A DNA stretch of 35,653 nucleotides from a virus: positions 1 through 35,653 of the IMG/VR virus record IMGVR_UViG_3300033144_002296. One strand, 5' to 3'. A model generated the notes under the pieces. It was not told the DNA's origin. It saw only the letters and a list, made by a program, of their open reading frames with translations, and did not search any database. This document shows, piece by piece, positions 16,333-24,216 of this stretch. The translations under genes were made by a program, and so were the position numbers. How positions within the stretch are numbered: position 1 is the stretch's first letter; every line of letters begins with the position of its first letter.

Positions 16333-16499
16333 TGAAAAACGCAACACCACAAGAACAGAAAGATTGGTTTGAAGAAGACTTCTTTATGAAGGGAGACTTC
16401 AGTGTAATGAAACTGTTCGTAGTAGTTCCCGCAATCATTCAAGTCATGTGCTTGGGTATGATGGGAGCAGTGATGTTACTTAACTCATATTTGTTTTGA
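16332..16499 (+). CDS. Small membrane protein, 55 residues (cluster member 4)
   Basis: MKNATPQEQKDWFEEDFF forms an acidic N-terminal head of about 25 residues, followed by a hydrophobic segment (KLFVVVPAIIQVMCLGMMGA onward). Its one-base TAATG overlap with member 3 chooses this start over an upstream in-frame TTG or ATG. The 5'-TTGA-3' at its end may start member 5. It looks like a single-span protein with the head in the cytoplasm. Confidence 0.6.
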   Translation: MKNATPQEQKDWFEEDFFMKGDFSVMKLFVVVPAIIQVMCLGMMGAVMLLNSYLF

Positions 16500-16660
16500 T
16501 TAAAAATGCAGTAAAAGCCCTGATGGGCTTGGGTAAGCCGAGTGGACCAATTGATGTGACTGCTTCAAATATATTGATCTTTGCATTCCTCCTTGCTTCA
16601 CTATTTTTAGGAACGATCTCAGTTCTTCTGCTCGGTACTTACTTTTTGTCAGGCCAATAG
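16496..16660 (+). CDS. Small membrane protein, 54 residues (cluster member 5)
   Basis: Read from a TTG that overlaps the previous stop. A short basic N-terminus (KNAVKALMGLGKPSGP) is followed by one long hydrophobic helix (ILIFAFLLASLFLGTISVLL). It ends 22 bases inside the convergent GNAT gene. A small hairpin (AGCCC-TGAT-GGGCT) lies inside it without a T run. It is probable because the hydrophobic pattern continues that of its neighbours. Confidence 0.5.
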   Translation: MIKNAVKALMGLGKPSGPIDVTASNILIFAFLLASLFLGTISVLLLGTYFLSGQ

Positions 16661-17205
16661 GGAGATATATCTCCTTTTTCATTTTCAAGTTTTCTAACTT
16701 CTACAGAGTCTATAACTCTAAGACACCTTGAATTTTCTTGACCGTCTTCATTAGATTCCCAACCAAAGTTAAAAGAGTGAGAAGATAGCAAAAAGCCGAC
16801 GTGGTGATAAGTTATCCATGCTTCTCGTCTAGGATAACTCCAAATACCTATTGCTTTTTCATGCACACCTTGTGATATAGTTTTTAACAAAAGTTTTTGA
16901 CCTGCACGTTGACCTCTGTATTCTTCTTTTACATATAATCCTCTTGATCTATATAATCTATCTAGGGTCATATGACCAGAATTACATCCTATCAATTTGT
17001 CTTCATAAAATGCACCCCAAAATGTAGGAGTAAACTTTTGATTTTCTAAGTCATAATGATCAACTTGATTATATTCATCATTCTCATTAAGTACCATTTT
17101 TTTCATACAACTCATTGCACTACATGGTTCTAATGACATATTAGGCAAACCCTCTTTCCATAATATCAACGTATCTTCAAACGTAATCTTTTTTATTTCT
17201 ATCAT
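16639..17205 (-). CDS. GNAT-family N-acetyltransferase
   Basis: A 188-residue protein. The acetyl-CoA motif A is LYVKEEYRGQRAGQKLLLKT (RGQRAG at residues 97-102), with strand four ending in GLYV and a later GFLLSSHSFNFG like motif B. It follows a 2OG oxygenase with a 4-base ATGA overlap, so the two are cotranslated. The acceptor is unknown; an amine on a sugar, a peptide or a small metabolite is possible. Confidence 0.85.
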   Translation of the reverse strand: MIEIKKITFEDTLILWKEGLPNMSLEPCSAMSCMKKMVLNENDEYNQVDHYDLENQKFTPTFWGAFYEDKLIGCNSGHMTLDRLYRSRGLYVKEEYRGQRAGQKLLLKTISQGVHEKAIGIWSYPRREAWITYHHVGFLLSSHSFNFGWESNEDGQENSRCLRVIDSVEVRKLENEKGDISPYWPDKK

Positions 17206-17975
17206 TGATATGTTCCTATGTTGTACAATGCTTTATCAGGTGATCCAGGAAGATATAAATCATCTTTGTGTGCCCAACGAACTGTAAATGCTAGTCTAGG
17301 TTTTTTGTCTGGACTCATATTTGAATTTACACCATGAAATGCTCCGTTGCCATTAATAGATATTGCTTCATTTTGTTTCGGCTTATAGACATACCCACTT
17401 AAGAAATATAATTCTCCGCCATGACCTTCTACATGATCATGTAGATAAAATGTCAATGATCTGGCTCTTGCAAACTTTGCTAAAGGAGTGTTGAAATATT
17501 GATCAGCCATGTCTGCATGTGCGTGAAGATAACTTTGATAGTCTAAGTAATTTAGATGTAAACGAAACGGTATCCAATTATCATCATGTGGTTTTTGTTT
17601 TCTAAATGTATTCAGATGATGAAAAAATACAGGGTGAATTGTCTTTTCTAATTCACTCCAAGACCAATCAATAACAGATTCTGTAGATTGATACCACCAA
17701 TCTTTTTTAAATGTTAAATCATAAACTACTTCTTGTTCTCTTGCATTTTGTTTATGTGAAACTACATGCATGTTTTTGCCACTGTGCGTAAATGAAGTTC
17801 CGTGAGTAAGGTATGTACTTTTATCAGGTCTATCTAAGTACGTTATAACTGTATTCTTTAATGTCTTGTAGAAATGATCATCATACACATCTGTATATTG
17901 ATATGCATGTAAAGGTTGAGCAATGTCTTGCCAATGTTTATTGGGTTCGGTTTCGATATATTGATCAACGAGCAT
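17202..17975 (-). CDS. 2-oxoglutarate/Fe(II)-dependent oxygenase
   Basis: A 257-residue oxygenase. The iron triad is H153-x-D155 (HAHADM) and H214 (GAFHGV), and R227 in PRLAFTV should bind 2-oxoglutarate. GHGGELYF matches the family's strand before the distal His. These enzymes hydroxylate or oxidise small molecules, proteins or bases and are common in marine T4-like phages. A CATAAATA late motif lies 5 bases before the ATG, so its transcript may have almost no leader. Confidence 0.88.
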   Translation of the reverse strand: MLVDQYIETEPNKHWQDIAQPLHAYQYTDVYDDHFYKTLKNTVITYLDRPDKSTYLTHGTSFTHSGKNMHVVSHKQNAREQEVVYDLTFKKDWWYQSTESVIDWSWSELEKTIHPVFFHHLNTFRKQKPHDDNWIPFRLHLNYLDYQSYLHAHADMADQYFNTPLAKFARARSLTFYLHDHVEGHGGELYFLSGYVYKPKQNEAISINGNGAFHGVNSNMSPDKKPRLAFTVRWAHKDDLYLPGSPDKALYNIGTYQ

Positions 17976-17980
17976 AAAGA

Positions 17981-17988
17981 TATTTATG
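17981..17988 (-). promoter_or_regulatory. Late-type promoter motif (CATAAATA)
   Basis: A minus-strand CATAAATA ends 5 bases before the oxygenase start codon, so transcription would begin near or at the start codon. Confidence 0.45.
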
Positions 17989-18004
17989 ATCTAATTTTAG
18001 GTCA

Positions 18005-18658
18005 CTAACATTTACATCCTTCAATAAAACAAGTAGAATCAGAAGCATGTATTACTCCGCATTTACATCTACTAAAATAAGGTTGTTGTTTTATATAAGA
18101 ATACAATTCTATATCCTTTTTGAATTTGTTTTGCATCCAGTTTAAATTGTCATCATTAATTGTACTTGGACCTATACCGATGAAATTGTTGTTAGTCACA
18201 TTTAGTGGTGTGTTAATTATCGGTTCTTTTTCTAAATACGGCATCATTTGTAATACACTATCTTTAAGGTTTGAAAAATCAAAAACTCTCATTATTTTAT
18301 GTTCATGTTGTTTGAAGTCAGCAAGCCATGTATCACTGATAGTATTAAACAAATGATGATTAGGATGACCGTGTTTTCTGTACTCTGTTATACAATCATC
18401 TATTGTAAAACTTTTACGATGTTGAAATACATGTCTTAATGCACTTAGAAATCTTTCAATTGGATCTCTTAATATAAACATAATATTACTGTCTATATTA
18501 TCTAAATGGTATACGTGATTATTGGGCCCAGTTGCATGTACTAACTCTCTGAACCAAGTGCCACCTGTCTTTGGGATATGTAAGAAATTTGCAGTACCTT
18601 CGCAACAAAAGATTTTCCACCTGAAAGTGCATAATCCTGATGCCTGCTGGGCATCCAT
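18005..18658 (-). CDS. Sulfotransferase-like protein with cysteine-rich tail
   Basis: A 217-residue protein from ATG 18658, placed one base after the upstream stop. FLHIPKTGGTWFRELV (around residues 25-40) is the 5'-phosphosulfate loop and FILRDPIERFLSA (61-73) is the 3'-phosphate site of PAPS-dependent sulfotransferases. The last 25 residues hold five cysteines and a His (CKCG...C...CKC), like a small metal-binding knot that I do not associate with this family. The acceptor may be a surface glycan or tail protein; this is not established. Confidence 0.85.
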   Translation of the reverse strand: MDAQQASGLCTFRWKIFCCEGTANFLHIPKTGGTWFRELVHATGPNNHVYHLDNIDSNIMFILRDPIERFLSALRHVFQHRKSFTIDDCITEYRKHGHPNHHLFNTISDTWLADFKQHEHKIMRVFDFSNLKDSVLQMMPYLEKEPIINTPLNVTNNNFIGIGPSTINDDNLNWMQNKFKKDIELYSYIKQQPYFSRCKCGVIHASDSTCFIEGCKC

Positions 18659-18659
18659 G

Positions 18660-19061
18660 TTACGAGTTACTGACTTTGAACCATTGTCCAGGATCATCAA
18701 ACTTCATAAAGTATTTAAAATCATACTTTGGTTTGCTTTTCCAATCATAAGGATTATCATATCTGTTTTCTAAGATGTATGTTTTGCCATCGATAGCAAC
18801 ACCACAAACTAAATGATCCTCACCTGTTTCAGTTACACAGTATATCACAGATACATCTGATTTGTCAATGCCTTCTTTGATTAATAATTCTGCACATGTA
18901 TTAGCAAAACCATCACAATCATCACTGAAGTCTTCTCCTGCTAATACTTCATCAGCATGACTAGTCCAATGTTCGGCTTGCATATATTGCTTGTCATCAT
19001 GTAAGTAAGTGAATTTACTTTCGACTAATGCGTGAACTTTATCTGCGATTTCCTTACTCAT
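18660..19061 (-). CDS. Transglutaminase-like cysteine protease (BTLCP-like)
   Basis: A 133-residue protein. C49 in DDCDGFANTC, H83 in EDHLVCGV and N99/D102 in ILENRYDNP give a Cys-His-Asp/Asn order typical of bacterial transglutaminase-like cysteine proteases. There is no signal peptide. It overlaps the upstream lipoprotein gene by 8 bases and is followed by the sulfotransferase with one base between. Possible roles are proteolysis or peptide crosslinking during assembly. Confidence 0.82.
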   Translation of the reverse strand: MSKEIADKVHALVESKFTYLHDDKQYMQAEHWTSHADEVLAGEDFSDDCDGFANTCAELLIKEGIDKSDVSVIYCVTETGEDHLVCGVAIDGKTYILENRYDNPYDWKSKPKYDFKYFMKFDDPGQWFKVSNS

Positions 19062-19251
19062 CTACTTCTTCCTCTTTACAAAGTATTGATTCAGGTTCAC
19101 GTTCACACATTTCTTTTTGTCCTTTAAGGACAATATTGACGGGCTCCCCTGTCATTTCTGTGGGGCCTTTTGGTTCTTCGGGTAATGATGTGCAACCTAC
19201 AATGAGGCAGATTGCGAATAGACTAATTACTTGCTGTATTCTTTTTTCCAT
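19054..19251 (-). CDS. Small lipoprotein, possible outer-membrane spanin
   Basis: A 65-residue protein from ATG 19251. The hydrophobic signal ISLFAICLIVGC ends in a lipobox with C20, followed by a short Pro/Glu-rich mature part. A 198-base gene that starts inside the upstream small membrane protein gene resembles the Rz/Rz1 layout, where the second gene encodes the outer-membrane spanin subunit. Two further cysteines lie in the mature part. The lipoprotein call is firm; the lysis role is an inference. Confidence 0.75.
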   Translation of the reverse strand: MEKRIQQVISLFAICLIVGCTSLPEEPKGPTEMTGEPVNIVLKGQKEMCEREPESILCKEEEVDE

Positions 19252-19427
19252 AAAGTCCATGCACCGTATGCGATAGCGGCCCAAGCAACTAAAGTTGCAA
19301 TGCCTTTGAACAACAAGAAACAAACTCCTGCTGTAATAAGTGCCGCGCCGTCCCAAGATGTACGTTCTTTAAGTCTGTCTCCGACCCAGCCTTTAACAAA
19401 ATTAAAAATTGATAAAATTTTATCCAT
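19227..19427 (-). CDS. Small inner-membrane protein, possible holin or spanin partner
   Basis: A 66-residue protein from ATG 19427 with a GAGGAAAA site. An amphipathic basic N-terminus (residues 1-25) is followed by hydrophobic stretches at about 29-40 and 43-58, ending WKKEYSK. It is read directly after the subtilisin-like gene and overlaps the lipoprotein gene by 25 bases. It lacks the long coiled coil of a classic Rz, so a holin-like role is as likely as a spanin one. Confidence 0.7.
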   Translation of the reverse strand: MDKILSIFNFVKGWVGDRLKERTSWDGAALITAGVCFLLFKGIATLVAWAAIAYGAWTLWKKEYSK

Positions 19428-19440
19428 AAGATTTTCCTCT

Positions 19441-21240
19441 TTACTTAATGTTTCTAGCCCAGTATGCAAAGAAACTAATACTGTTAACATCAGTCAATGC
19501 TAGTGTTACGTCTGATTGTAGTGTTTCTAAAGCACTCTCGTCATTCCATGAATTACTATGGAAGTAAAAGTTAGTGTTAGTTGATAATTTGACTCTGCTT
19601 GTTTGACCATGTCCAACAAACTCTACCATTTCTAGTTTAGTTTCTGCTGGTAAAACAACATCTTTTGCAGTTGCAATTGTTAAGACACCTGTATCTGTAT
19701 CTAAACTCATATGTTTACCGTACTTTGCTTCAATAGCAGGGTCTAAAAATGTAATTGAATATGTAGGCTTGTCATCTGGGTATAATTTTAACCAGTTACT
19801 AAAGTCTAAGTTTGAGTTCAAGTCTACAATCATTCCACCGTCTTCAACAGAGTTTACAACCCCTAAGTATGATACCATACCTGAGTCTTTATAGTTTGCT
19901 AAAGGATCAGAAGTGAATACATATGCTAATCTGTTTTGATTTTCACTGAATGTAGTATCTTCAAATAACAATGCGTTTGGAGTCGCAGTGTCGAGGATAG
20001 TCTGTTTCATTTCGTTAGCAGTTACCATACCTTCTGTCATTGATCCAACTACGCCACATATACCTGCGACTAGCGGAGCCGCGAATGATGTACCAGATGT
20101 GATACCATATGGGTTAGTTGACCCTGCAGTATGTGCTACCATTACAGACTCGCCTGGGGCAAAGATATCTAATGATAAACCTGCCGCTGTAGTTAAGTTT
20201 TCATCTCCTGGTGAGATATTGTTAAAACCTGCTGGGATATCATATTTGTCACTTGCACCTACTGTGATACAATCATCAATACCTGCTGGAGTAACTAATT
20301 CAACATCAATACCGCTGTTACCTGCCGCCGCAATTACTGTTACACCTGCATCCATAAGTGATTGAAATTTAGCATCTAAGTATGATGAACGTGCAACACC
20401 CCAAGAGACATTTAAAATACGTGTCTTAGTAGGATCTGCCACTACGTCTGCTTCAATTGCATCTAATGCTTGACCTAATTCTAATACAGATGCTGATCTT
20501 GGCTCGCCCGGATCAATTAAGTTTCCGTCTGCGTCTAATTTGTTACCTGCAATTTTACACACTTTAATTTTAACATTGTCTGAAATACCTAAGTTAGTAC
20601 CTACAGCCATTGATGCTACTGAAGTTCCGTGACCTCTTTGATCTCCGTCTTCCCAAATACCAGGTACACACCACCATTTTTCAATTTCTAAATCTGAGCC
20701 TTGAAACTCTGGATGAGTCTCATCAATACCTGTATCCATAATATATAGTTCAGGTTTTTGAACATATGTTGTATCGTTCATTGTGTAAGAAGATACAAGT
20801 GGACGATAAGTAGATGCACATCTAATACGTGCCCATTGACCTTCATCACTAGTTGGTTCTACAGCAGTTTCAGTAACATCCATAGCAGATACAGAACTTG
20901 TACCTAAGAACTCTACGTCAGAATCTGAAATATCAATGCCGTCTACTGCTTCACCTAATGCTAAACCTTTAGTTGACTTAACTCTGAAGAATCCTTTGCC
21001 CAAATCTTCTTCTACACTAGATCCGTCAAGTGCCTCGATAACGGCTTTGTCGCCTTTAACGATAAATTCATGTTCATCTTCATCTTTTTGTTCTAGTGAA
21101 CATGTACTATCTTTGATTGCATCTTCTGCTAGATGCCACTCTAGTTCTAGTGTAACGCCTTCTGGCGCAGACAGTTTCCACTTATCAGCAAACGCCTTAG
21201 CATTTACATCACTGTCAAATGTGACTTTTAATTTACTCAT
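19441..21240 (-). CDS. Subtilisin-like serine protease (S8 family)
   Basis: A 599-residue protein from ATG 21240 (TGGAG site), preferred to one five codons upstream. The catalytic residues are Asp169 (YIMDTGID), His204 (RGHGTSVAS) and Ser385 (TSGTSFAAP), with oxyanion Asn308 (AAAGNSG). About 150 residues precede the catalytic domain and could be an inhibitory prodomain, and about 170 follow it. No signal peptide is seen, so it acts in the cytoplasm, in the virion or after lysis. A GATAAATA late motif lies 38 bases upstream. Candidate roles are structural protein maturation or degradation of host surface protein. Confidence 0.95.
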   Translation of the reverse strand: MSKLKVTFDSDVNAKAFADKWKLSAPEGVTLELEWHLAEDAIKDSTCSLEQKDEDEHEFIVKGDKAVIEALDGSSVEEDLGKGFFRVKSTKGLALGEAVDGIDISDSDVEFLGTSSVSAMDVTETAVEPTSDEGQWARIRCASTYRPLVSSYTMNDTTYVQKPELYIMDTGIDETHPEFQGSDLEIEKWWCVPGIWEDGDQRGHGTSVASMAVGTNLGISDNVKIKVCKIAGNKLDADGNLIDPGEPRSASVLELGQALDAIEADVVADPTKTRILNVSWGVARSSYLDAKFQSLMDAGVTVIAAAGNSGIDVELVTPAGIDDCITVGASDKYDIPAGFNNISPGDENLTTAAGLSLDIFAPGESVMVAHTAGSTNPYGITSGTSFAAPLVAGICGVVGSMTEGMVTANEMKQTILDTATPNALLFEDTTFSENQNRLAYVFTSDPLANYKDSGMVSYLGVVNSVEDGGMIVDLNSNLDFSNWLKLYPDDKPTYSITFLDPAIEAKYGKHMSLDTDTGVLTIATAKDVVLPAETKLEMVEFVGHGQTSRVKLSTNTNFYFHSNSWNDESALETLQSDVTLALTDVNSISFFAYWARNIK

Positions 21241-21278
21241 GTGTTTGGGCTCCAAAATTTGTGTGCATAACTATATTG

Positions 21279-21286
21279 TATTTATC
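21279..21286 (-). promoter_or_regulatory. Late-type promoter motif (GATAAATA) for the protease operon
   Basis: A minus-strand GATAAATA 38 bases before the S8 protease start. It probably drives the five-gene unit from 21240 down to 18005. Confidence 0.5.
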
Positions 21287-21333
21287 ACTAATAGAGAATA
21301 CTCAAGGATAAACACAGTTTAATTTCACATTAC

Positions 21334-21350
21334 TATTTATCGTCTAAATA
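21334..21350. promoter_or_regulatory. Divergent late-type motifs
   Basis: GATAAATA on the minus strand (21334-21341) and TCTAAATA on the plus strand (21343-21350) lie almost back to back. The plus motif ends 5 bases before the ATG at 21356. The 115-base gap between the divergent genes holds no ORF. Confidence 0.4.
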
Positions 21351-21355
21351 ATTAT

Positions 21356-22165
21356 ATGTCCTTTAAAGTGCATCTTATACATGATTTAAACTATGGCTTC
21401 AATGAGCCTACCGATCCTGCTGATTTAAATTTACCTGAATGTGATTTAGTTATTCTTAATGGTAACTTAGCAGAACATGGCAAACGAAGTATGCTTTTTG
21501 CTTATGAACTTGCAAAAATGTATGATAATATACAGTTTGTGTTTAATGAAGGATACAAAGAAAGATACAGAGGTATAGTAGACAAATGTCCATATGAGTA
21601 TGAAGATAACATAAGCATAAGAACACAACAAGCAGACTGGCCTAAAAATCTACATTGGAAAGATCCTAGATCACCCGACGGTTTAGATATATTATTACAA
21701 ACAGGCCAAACTGTTTCTGTATGGCCTGTATTTGGATTTCCCAATATCATAAACTATGAGGGTAGATGGGAAGATACGTGGTTTTATTGCAATATCAGTG
21801 AAGGACAGATACCTGTATATGAGTTAGACTCAGATATTTTACCTGAAACTGATATTAAAATCTTCGGAGACATAGACAAATGGGCATCAGAAGAATACAT
21901 TCAAAAGAAATTTATAGAACAAGAAGATATGATTAGAAACTGGGAAGTAACTGCAAAACATTATTGCATACTTGCATCACATTTAAACCCTCATAAAGAT
22001 CCTAGACTAGAAGGTATCAAGTATAAATCATATAACATACATTTATTTGAACGTTTGTGGGTAACAACACAACAAGAATCAACAGCACAATATGTAGGCG
22101 CTAACTTAGTTGCTAATCCTGGGAGAGGCTCAGGGCCTAGAGGGAAAGTGCTTGAAGTAGATTGA
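21356..22165 (+). CDS. Possible degenerate metallophosphoesterase-fold protein
   Basis: A 269-residue soluble protein. VHLIHDLNYGF, CDLVILNGNLAEHGKR, FVFNEGYKERYRG and ILASHLNPH fall in the order and spacing of the calcineurin-like phosphoesterase blocks (D-x-H, G-D, G-N-H-E, H), but several metal ligands appear replaced: GD reads GN and GNHE reads NEGY. It may be an inactive relative, or the likeness may be chance. It overlaps the convergent PP-loop gene by 36 bases with no terminator between. The start lies 5 bases after TCTAAATA. Confidence 0.55.
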   Translation: MSFKVHLIHDLNYGFNEPTDPADLNLPECDLVILNGNLAEHGKRSMLFAYELAKMYDNIQFVFNEGYKERYRGIVDKCPYEYEDNISIRTQQADWPKNLHWKDPRSPDGLDILLQTGQTVSVWPVFGFPNIINYEGRWEDTWFYCNISEGQIPVYELDSDILPETDIKIFGDIDKWASEEYIQKKFIEQEDMIRNWEVTAKHYCILASHLNPHKDPRLEGIKYKSYNIHLFERLWVTTQQESTAQYVGANLVANPGRGSGPRGKVLEVD

Positions 22166-23131
22166 ATCTAAGAATACTTTTTGATCTTTACTTAAATCTA
22201 ATTTATACTTATTCATGTCTGCATTAGCACCCGGTGCTTTTGCTAATGGATCTCTAAATTGTCTTTCAAATGCCCAACCATCACCTGATTGTTCTTCAAA
22301 ATATTCTTTAACTTTTTCAAATCCTGTATACTTAGTTGGTTGTTGCATAATATCAAAGCCCATGCGTTTGTAACCAATCACTTTTTGTTCATATTTTGCG
22401 TGACGTACTTTCTTATATGTTTCCCAATCTGCATGATCTTCTGTAAGCATCATACCAGACTCTGGAGTTGAAACTGCTAATGCTAATGCTAACTCTGGAC
22501 TAAATGATAAGAAACTACCTTGCATTGCGATTTGAAATTTATCATGGCATTTGACCCAGTGCATCTCATTTTTTTCTAAGTTGCTACCGTACTCTCCGCC
22601 TTCTCTTGCAGGAGCACCTCCACCAAAACACACACCAGTGTAACCCATGTGAGTTAAAATTTCTACAAATCTAAAGTGAGTATTAAATTGTGGACTTAGT
22701 CCACCATAGTGATGCCCTACTTGCATGTTATCTCTGGCTAAGAATGAAATGATATCAAACTCAATTTCTCTGTAAGGTATATCAAATGTATGACAGTATG
22801 ATTTAGCATGATCGACATCATGTGCATTTAAGCCGTCTTTAAATGTAAAAATAATAACATGTGCTTCTAAATCTGCTTCTGCAAAACAATGCAACATTGC
22901 TTGACTATCAATACCGCCACTAAAACATAATGCTGGAAACGGCCCTAGTGTTTTATGGCATCTCGTTGCGGCTTCTATTCTCCATTTCTTTAACTTTTCA
23001 TCGTTAATAGTTTCTATTTCACGTATCGTTTTCATCGGTACATTTAGTTTATGTCCTTTACCATTACCGGCAATAAGACCAGACATGTCTAACCAATCAT
23101 TATAAAAAGGAACTGTTTTATATTGCGACAA
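22130..23131 (-). CDS. PP-loop ATP pyrophosphatase (asparagine synthase-like)
   Basis: A 333-residue protein. ALCFSGGIDSQAMLHCF (SGGIDS at residues 71-76) is the PP-loop that binds ATP and adenylates a substrate, as in asparagine synthetase, GMP synthetase, QueC and tRNA thiolases. FGGGAPAREGG may be the second substrate loop. There is no glutaminase domain, so ammonia, sulfur or an amine would be the nucleophile. It overlaps the upstream oxygenase gene by 14 bases. The substrate is unknown. Confidence 0.85.
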   Translation of the reverse strand: MSQYKTVPFYNDWLDMSGLIAGNGKGHKLNVPMKTIREIETINDEKLKKWRIEAATRCHKTLGPFPALCFSGGIDSQAMLHCFAEADLEAHVIIFTFKDGLNAHDVDHAKSYCHTFDIPYREIEFDIISFLARDNMQVGHHYGGLSPQFNTHFRFVEILTHMGYTGVCFGGGAPAREGGEYGSNLEKNEMHWVKCHDKFQIAMQGSFLSFSPELALALAVSTPESGMMLTEDHADWETYKKVRHAKYEQKVIGYKRMGFDIMQQPTKYTGFEKVKEYFEEQSGDGWAFERQFRDPLAKAPGANADMNKYKLDLSKDQKVFLDSIYFKHFPSRP

Positions 23132-23753
23132 CTTTCTTCACCATTTTATTTAATATATGTTCATCTGTATTAATGTTTAACACTAACATCAAACAATTGT
23201 CAACAAAACTAAACAAACTATGTAGTCTGCTAGTGTTGATAAAGTATGTTGCTCCTAGTTCTAAGTTCAACACACGTTCTTCTTGTATCCATTTGACATC
23301 GTTTATACCGAAGTTATATATAGGCACAAGAATTCTAAAAGTAGGCACTGCTACTAAAGCGCCGTTATCTCTATGCGGTGGAAAAAATCCACCTTGATCT
23401 AGTCTTAAGAAATGTGATCTACCTAAATTCTTGCCCCAAAAGTTTAGAAATTCATCTAACTCAGGAAGCAATGCACAAATATTTGTTCTTGTTGTAAAGT
23501 CTCCTTCTGTAAAAGACTCTCCGTGTATTCTGTGCCATTCTCTTAGACTATACAAATCAGGCTCACCAGTAAATCCTCCGTCTAAACTTGTTACACTTAG
23601 ACCAAATCTATTGTTTGGTTGCTTATGTGCTTGATATTCTTTCCATCCTGGATGTTTACCACATACATCTTTGACTTTATTCAAGTCCATTTTGGGGAAA
23701 TCAAGTTCAACAACTTCTCCCCAGTTAACAATAAAGTCCGTGAGTGATGCCAT
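23118..23753 (-). CDS. 2OG-Fe(II) oxygenase, aspartyl/prolyl-hydroxylase-like
   Basis: A 211-residue protein. The Fe(II) triad is H127-x-D129 (PPHRDNG) and H178 (RLHSLFSF), inside a double-stranded beta-helix pattern (FRILVPIYNF, GATYFINTS). It resembles aspartyl/asparaginyl beta-hydroxylases more than the first oxygenase at 17202. It is the first gene of a two-gene unit with the PP-loop enzyme. An AATAAATA motif lies 7 bases before the ATG. Confidence 0.8.
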   Translation of the reverse strand: MASLTDFIVNWGEVVELDFPKMDLNKVKDVCGKHPGWKEYQAHKQPNNRFGLSVTSLDGGFTGEPDLYSLREWHRIHGESFTEGDFTTRTNICALLPELDEFLNFWGKNLGRSHFLRLDQGGFFPPHRDNGALVAVPTFRILVPIYNFGINDVKWIQEERVLNLELGATYFINTSRLHSLFSFVDNCLMLVLNINTDEHILNKMVKKVVAI

Positions 23754-23759
23754 ATTCTA

Positions 23760-23767
23760 TATTTATT
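23760..23767 (-). promoter_or_regulatory. Late-type promoter motif (AATAAATA)
   Basis: A minus-strand AATAAATA ends 6 bases before the oxygenase start. GTAAATAG follows on the plus strand before ATG 23782, so this 28-base gap may hold two face-to-face late promoters. Confidence 0.4.
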
Positions 23768-23781
23768 CAGTAAATAGTACT

Positions 23782-24216
23782 ATGCAATTAAACTTTATCT
23801 TTCCAAAAGACATCACTGATCCTAACAAATGCAATGTAGCACGTGCAATTTGTGATGGTGTTGCAGAGATGATAACTTTACCTGACACACTTACAATAGA
23901 ATTCTCATTTATGCCTCAGAATGTATATGGAGATTCTACATTAGATAACAAAAGTAATAAACTAGTAAGGTTGAATATAGAGTTACGAGTACAAGATATA
24001 ATGATTCCTCTAGTGCATGAGTTAATACATGTCAATCAAATGCATGAAGGCAAACTGATGATTACTAATGACGGTATTTTTATATGGGACACATTACCCT
24101 ATGAAGTTGATTTGCAAAACATACATTATAAAGACTATCAAATGTTACCATGGGAAGCAGATGTCAGACATAGGCAGTCAAAAATATTAAACGAGTTGCT
24201 TAAATCTTACAAGTAA
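23782..24216 (+). CDS. Zinc metalloprotease-like protein (HExxH)
   Basis: A 144-residue protein from ATG 23782; a longer reading overlaps the divergent gene and lacks support. H79-E80-L-I-H83 in PLVHELIHVNQ is the zinc-binding motif, and E125 in PWEADVRHRQ is a fitting third ligand, in the gluzincin or SprT-like style. There is no signal peptide. It ends 17 bases inside the convergent glycosyltransferase-like gene. Confidence 0.8.
   Translation: MQLNFIFPKDITDPNKCNVARAICDGVAEMITLPDTLTIEFSFMPQNVYGDSTLDNKSNKLVRLNIELRVQDIMIPLVHELIHVNQMHEGKLMITNDGIFIWDTLPYEVDLQNIHYKDYQMLPWEADVRHRQSKILNELLKSYK

Noticed and set aside
16505-16535. Terminator at AGCCC-TGAT-GGGCT
   Set aside because: The stem is only five pairs, no T run follows, and it lies inside a plausible membrane ORF.
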